Source of the DNA: Eutrigla gurnardus
Lineage: Eukaryota > Chordata > Actinopteri > Perciformes > Triglidae
Direction: 5' to 3'
Assembly: GCA_963514095.1 (NCBI GenBank)
Contig: OY741271.1
Span: 5,178,976 to 5,242,975 of the forward strand
DNA length: 64,000 nt
Of this stretch, positions 61,628 to 64,000 are shown in pieces (the first letter of the stretch is position 1; each line of letters begins with the position of its first letter). The translations under genes and the position numbers were made by a program. The notes beneath the pieces were generated by a model, which worked only from the letters and a program-made list of their open reading frames with translations, was not told where the DNA came from and did not search any database.

Positions 61628-62595
61628 GTGATGACGTCACGTTCACAAACTTTATTGAAAGTCTCCAAATGTAGGCTAAAACATGTTCAACTATTTAAGT
61701 TAAACTGAAAATTCAACCACACATACAGTAAGTGCTACTGGACAGAGAATCAAGTTTAGGCATCAAATGACTTTTATTTAATATTTAATTGTTAGGCTAT
61801 CTCCTACATAAGTGCATTGCATTTTTTCATGACGGTATTGAAACTGATACCGCTGCTATTTTTAAACACCGGCAGTATACGGTATTACCGTAATCCCGCC
61901 CAAGCCTAATGAACATGCATGTTTCTTTTTAATAAATACATTTGAAAGCAATTTTTAACTTTAGTTTTCATCCTTGCATTAGAGTAATAGCATTCAATGT
62001 TTTAATGTTACTACATTGTGAATATTGCACTGAAGCTTGATTTTGAAATCGTGAATCAAATCGAAATATCTGTCAGAAAAATCGCAATTAGATCTTTTCC
62101 TAAAATCGTTCAGCCCTAGATGGGACAATATAGAAAAAAAAATGCGACCTCACAAAATAATTACGAATCATGATATTATACTGATAATCGTCAAAATATG
62201 GTTAGAACTCTTAAAATGGCACTAACACATATTGGAATCACTTGACATTTAGTTTAGAAACAAATATTTTTATTATGCCATGGACAAGACATCTCCTTTT
62301 AGTAAACATCCTTTTTAGTTAAAAACAATCAAATAATCTCAGATTAAATGATCATAAATCGTATGATCTCCATGCATTTATAAAGGATAAATATATTTTT
62401 GAAAAATGTTTTTTTGAATCCTTAATTTTTAATATCAGGCTCTATTTTTCACGTGTCTACCATGATAGCGAGATACCGCTTTTCCCATGTCACTTATGAT
62501 GATATTCATGATTATGCCAATATTTGAAATTCACCACAAACTTTTTTTTTTTTTAACACATTCCACAATAACATCCTATATTGTCCCATCCCTAG

Positions 62596-62747
62596 TCAAT
62601 CATTTCTTAAACAGCTGGTCCCTTTAGTTTTGTATCAAACATTATTGAAACAGAAGGAAATTTTGCATTTGTTGGGAACTATTTCTATCCTCGCTGAGGA
62701 TTTGGGGCTGCAGGGCGTTGCATGTGGAATTGGGTCAAAATAAACTG

Positions 62748-62783
<36 letters not shown>

Positions 62784-63500
62784 TGTTGCTCTCTGATGCT
62801 TATTTTGGATGACAACAGAGCTCTGTGGCAAAGAGGAATATCATGTTTTGATACACACAGTATTTATTAGTAGTTATGTCTATTGTTGGTTTAGCTCTAC
62901 ACATGGCATTTGTTGACAGAAGAAAAATAATGACGCTCACCAGACGCATCTTCCATCCCAACTACATTTTATGTATTGCACTATTAAGGTAGCCTTCCTG
63001 ACAACAATTTGTTTTTTTAAGTACAGTGACTCTAAACTTGAGGCTATAGATAGGAAATGTATTTGACAGACAAACTTCATAAACTACATACATGTAGACC
63101 TGCCACGCTTACATCAATAATGTAATAGGACCGTGCTTCAGAATGATGCATTACTTTTGACAGTTTTTCTAAATACTTATTATTTCACTTAAGAAATGCC
63201 TACATATTGGACTTTAAATGGCCCGTGACTCTATTGCAGTGCCTCTCCTTTCACTCGAGTTTAACGCATTTGCCACCAGTGGATGTTCCCCATGTTATTA
63301 ACGAGATGCACAAGCAGTGTAAGTCTTGATAGAAACCACTAAATGACGACTGAGCATCATGGGGAAGGCGATGGGAGCTGGTAGTGCCATCTTGTGGGTC
63401 CTTAGCACGGAGCTGCCATAAAGCTTTAATCCCCTCACCTTCTCTGCCCAAGTGCTCTCTATGATGTTATACCCGGTAAAATGCTTGCCCCGTTGGCACC
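62596..63500. other. Spacer with (TG)n, no gene
   Basis: (TG)n at about 62750-62781; otherwise nothing recognised. Confidence 0.5.
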
Positions 63501-63926
63501 CAGCGAAGTAGTGAGAACCTCGGAGCCAGGCTGATGGCAGCCAGGCGGTGAAGGGACGCGGTGAAAGCTTGTAGCGTTAGAGAGTGGTGGGACGGGGGTC
63601 ATTGCCGGACCGGGGCTACATTTTACTGCTAGCCTGCCTGTGTTCACAAAATTCGGCGGCGGGGGGGAAAAATCGGTTTCGTGCTCGGGGGGTTCGAGTG
63701 TGTACTGCGGTCATTTTGTGTCGAGAAAGCCCGCGGGCTAGTTGTGTGGCTGCGGGTAAAGTTCGAGTTAGCCGAACGAGCATGCTGGTTAAAAAACAAA
63801 AGATGAGCGGTTCACTAAGTTGTATCGGAGTTTGTCTTACGGGAGCTAACATTAACTCCGGTGTGTTTTACAAAGCGGGGTTTAACTCCAGCTCAGGTCG
63901 ACAGACACGGACACGACGCTACTTAC
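63501..63926 (-). other. CpG-rich region, start of an intron
   Basis: GC- and CpG-rich, with GGCGGCGGGGGGG near 63655. It directly follows the donor at 63926-63925 on the minus strand. A 134-codon plus-strand frame across it has no recognised domain. Confidence 0.5.
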
Positions 63927-64000
63927 CGATTGCGCCTCGGTCCAGCTCTCCGTCCAGCCTCCATTCCGTCTCCATATCGACATTTTGAAACAAGTTTTAA
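63927..64000 (-). other. Probable 5' exon of a minus-strand gene (possibly the PLAG-type gene)
   Basis: Minus-strand sequence ends in GCAATCG|GTAAGTAGC, a strong donor, within a CpG-rich patch. It contains an ATG frame (METEWRLDGELDRGAI) still open at the donor. If spliced to the acceptor at 50268 this frame would stop after two codons, so the exon would be 5' UTR of the PLAG-type gene. It could instead start an unrelated gene. Confidence 0.45.

Larger units (their letters stand above)
58980..61908 (-). mobile_element. Structurally complete 2.9-kb hAT transposon
   Basis: Ends TAGGCTTGGGCGG on both sides (13 bp perfect); target duplications ATGAACAT perfect at 58972-58979 and 61909-61916. Contains one transposase gene on the minus strand with no visible disabling mutation. 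Confidence 0.93.
58455..62118 (+). mobile_element. Middle element: decayed hAT with BED finger
   Basis: Perfect 16-bp ends TAGGGCTGAACGATTT; perfect 8-bp duplications GATGGGAC at 58447-58454 and 62119-62126. On the plus strand 58732-58870 reads DLIAKKNSTS then, after a frameshift, WEYFGFEAADLHQK and VLCKTCRAKVATSSN, a BED finger start. It is about 727 bp without the inner insertion. Confidence 0.9.
58443..62595. mobile_element. Outermost element of a three-level nest
   Basis: Left end TAGGGATGGGAC (cut short by the next insertion; continues at 62119 as GATGGGACAATATAG) and right end, read inward, TAGGGATGGGACAATATAGG. Flanking bases do not show an 8-bp duplication; TA/TA is possible. Confidence 0.7.

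Noticed and set aside
63584..63988. 134-codon plus-strand frame in the CpG-rich region
   Set aside because: High GC removes stops; no domain, and the strand evidence (donor) favours minus.

Overview
This is eukaryotic DNA, almost certainly from a teleost fish, probably a percomorph. It has split genes with GT-AG introns and vertebrate proteins (Pax7, mitofusin 2, a PLAG-family zinc-finger factor). The background is a typical fish repeat load: hAT, Tc1/mariner, Harbinger-like and TTAA-type DNA transposons, L2/Rex1-like LINE pieces and SINE-like modules. Microsatellites and minisatellites are abundant. All three host genes lie on the minus strand.

Layout. 1-5.35 kb holds the 5' part of pax7: exons 1-4, encoding the paired domain and octapeptide. 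The homeobox exons lie off the left edge. 5.35-23.8 kb is a repeat-rich intergenic region. It contains the pax7 upstream region with a consensus RFX X-box, a 1.9-kb minisatellite built from a SINE/LINE-tail module with a hAT MITE inside it, a GGAT array with higher-order structure, a decayed LINE, and Harbinger-like and THAP fragments. About 23.8-42.1 kb is the complete mfn2 gene: 17 coding exons plus a 5' UTR exon, with every reading frame joining to give 758 codons. Its introns hold several transposons, a 48-bp minisatellite and UG/CA repeats close to splice sites. 42.1-48.5 kb is an intergenic region with old repeats. 48.5-50.3 kb is the terminal exon of a divergent PLAG-type C2H2 gene, whose finger 3 carries either an intron acceptor or an in-frame TAG. 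50.3-63.5 kb is mostly nested DNA transposons; the core is a three-level nest at 58.44-62.6 kb whose innermost member is a 2.9-kb hAT element with perfect 8-bp target duplications and an apparently intact two-exon transposase. 63.5-64 kb is a CpG-rich promoter-like region with a minus-strand exon ending in a strong donor.

The host genes do not form one pathway. pax7 is a neural-crest and muscle-progenitor regulator, mfn2 is an outer-mitochondrial-membrane fusion GTPase, and the PLAG gene encodes a nuclear factor. Human PAX7 and MFN2 both map to 1p36, so their proximity fits conserved synteny. The most notable material is the potentially active hAT element, the unusual PLAG-type gene, an unidentified coding-like stretch in an mfn2 intron, and the repeat-derived sequences beside splice sites.
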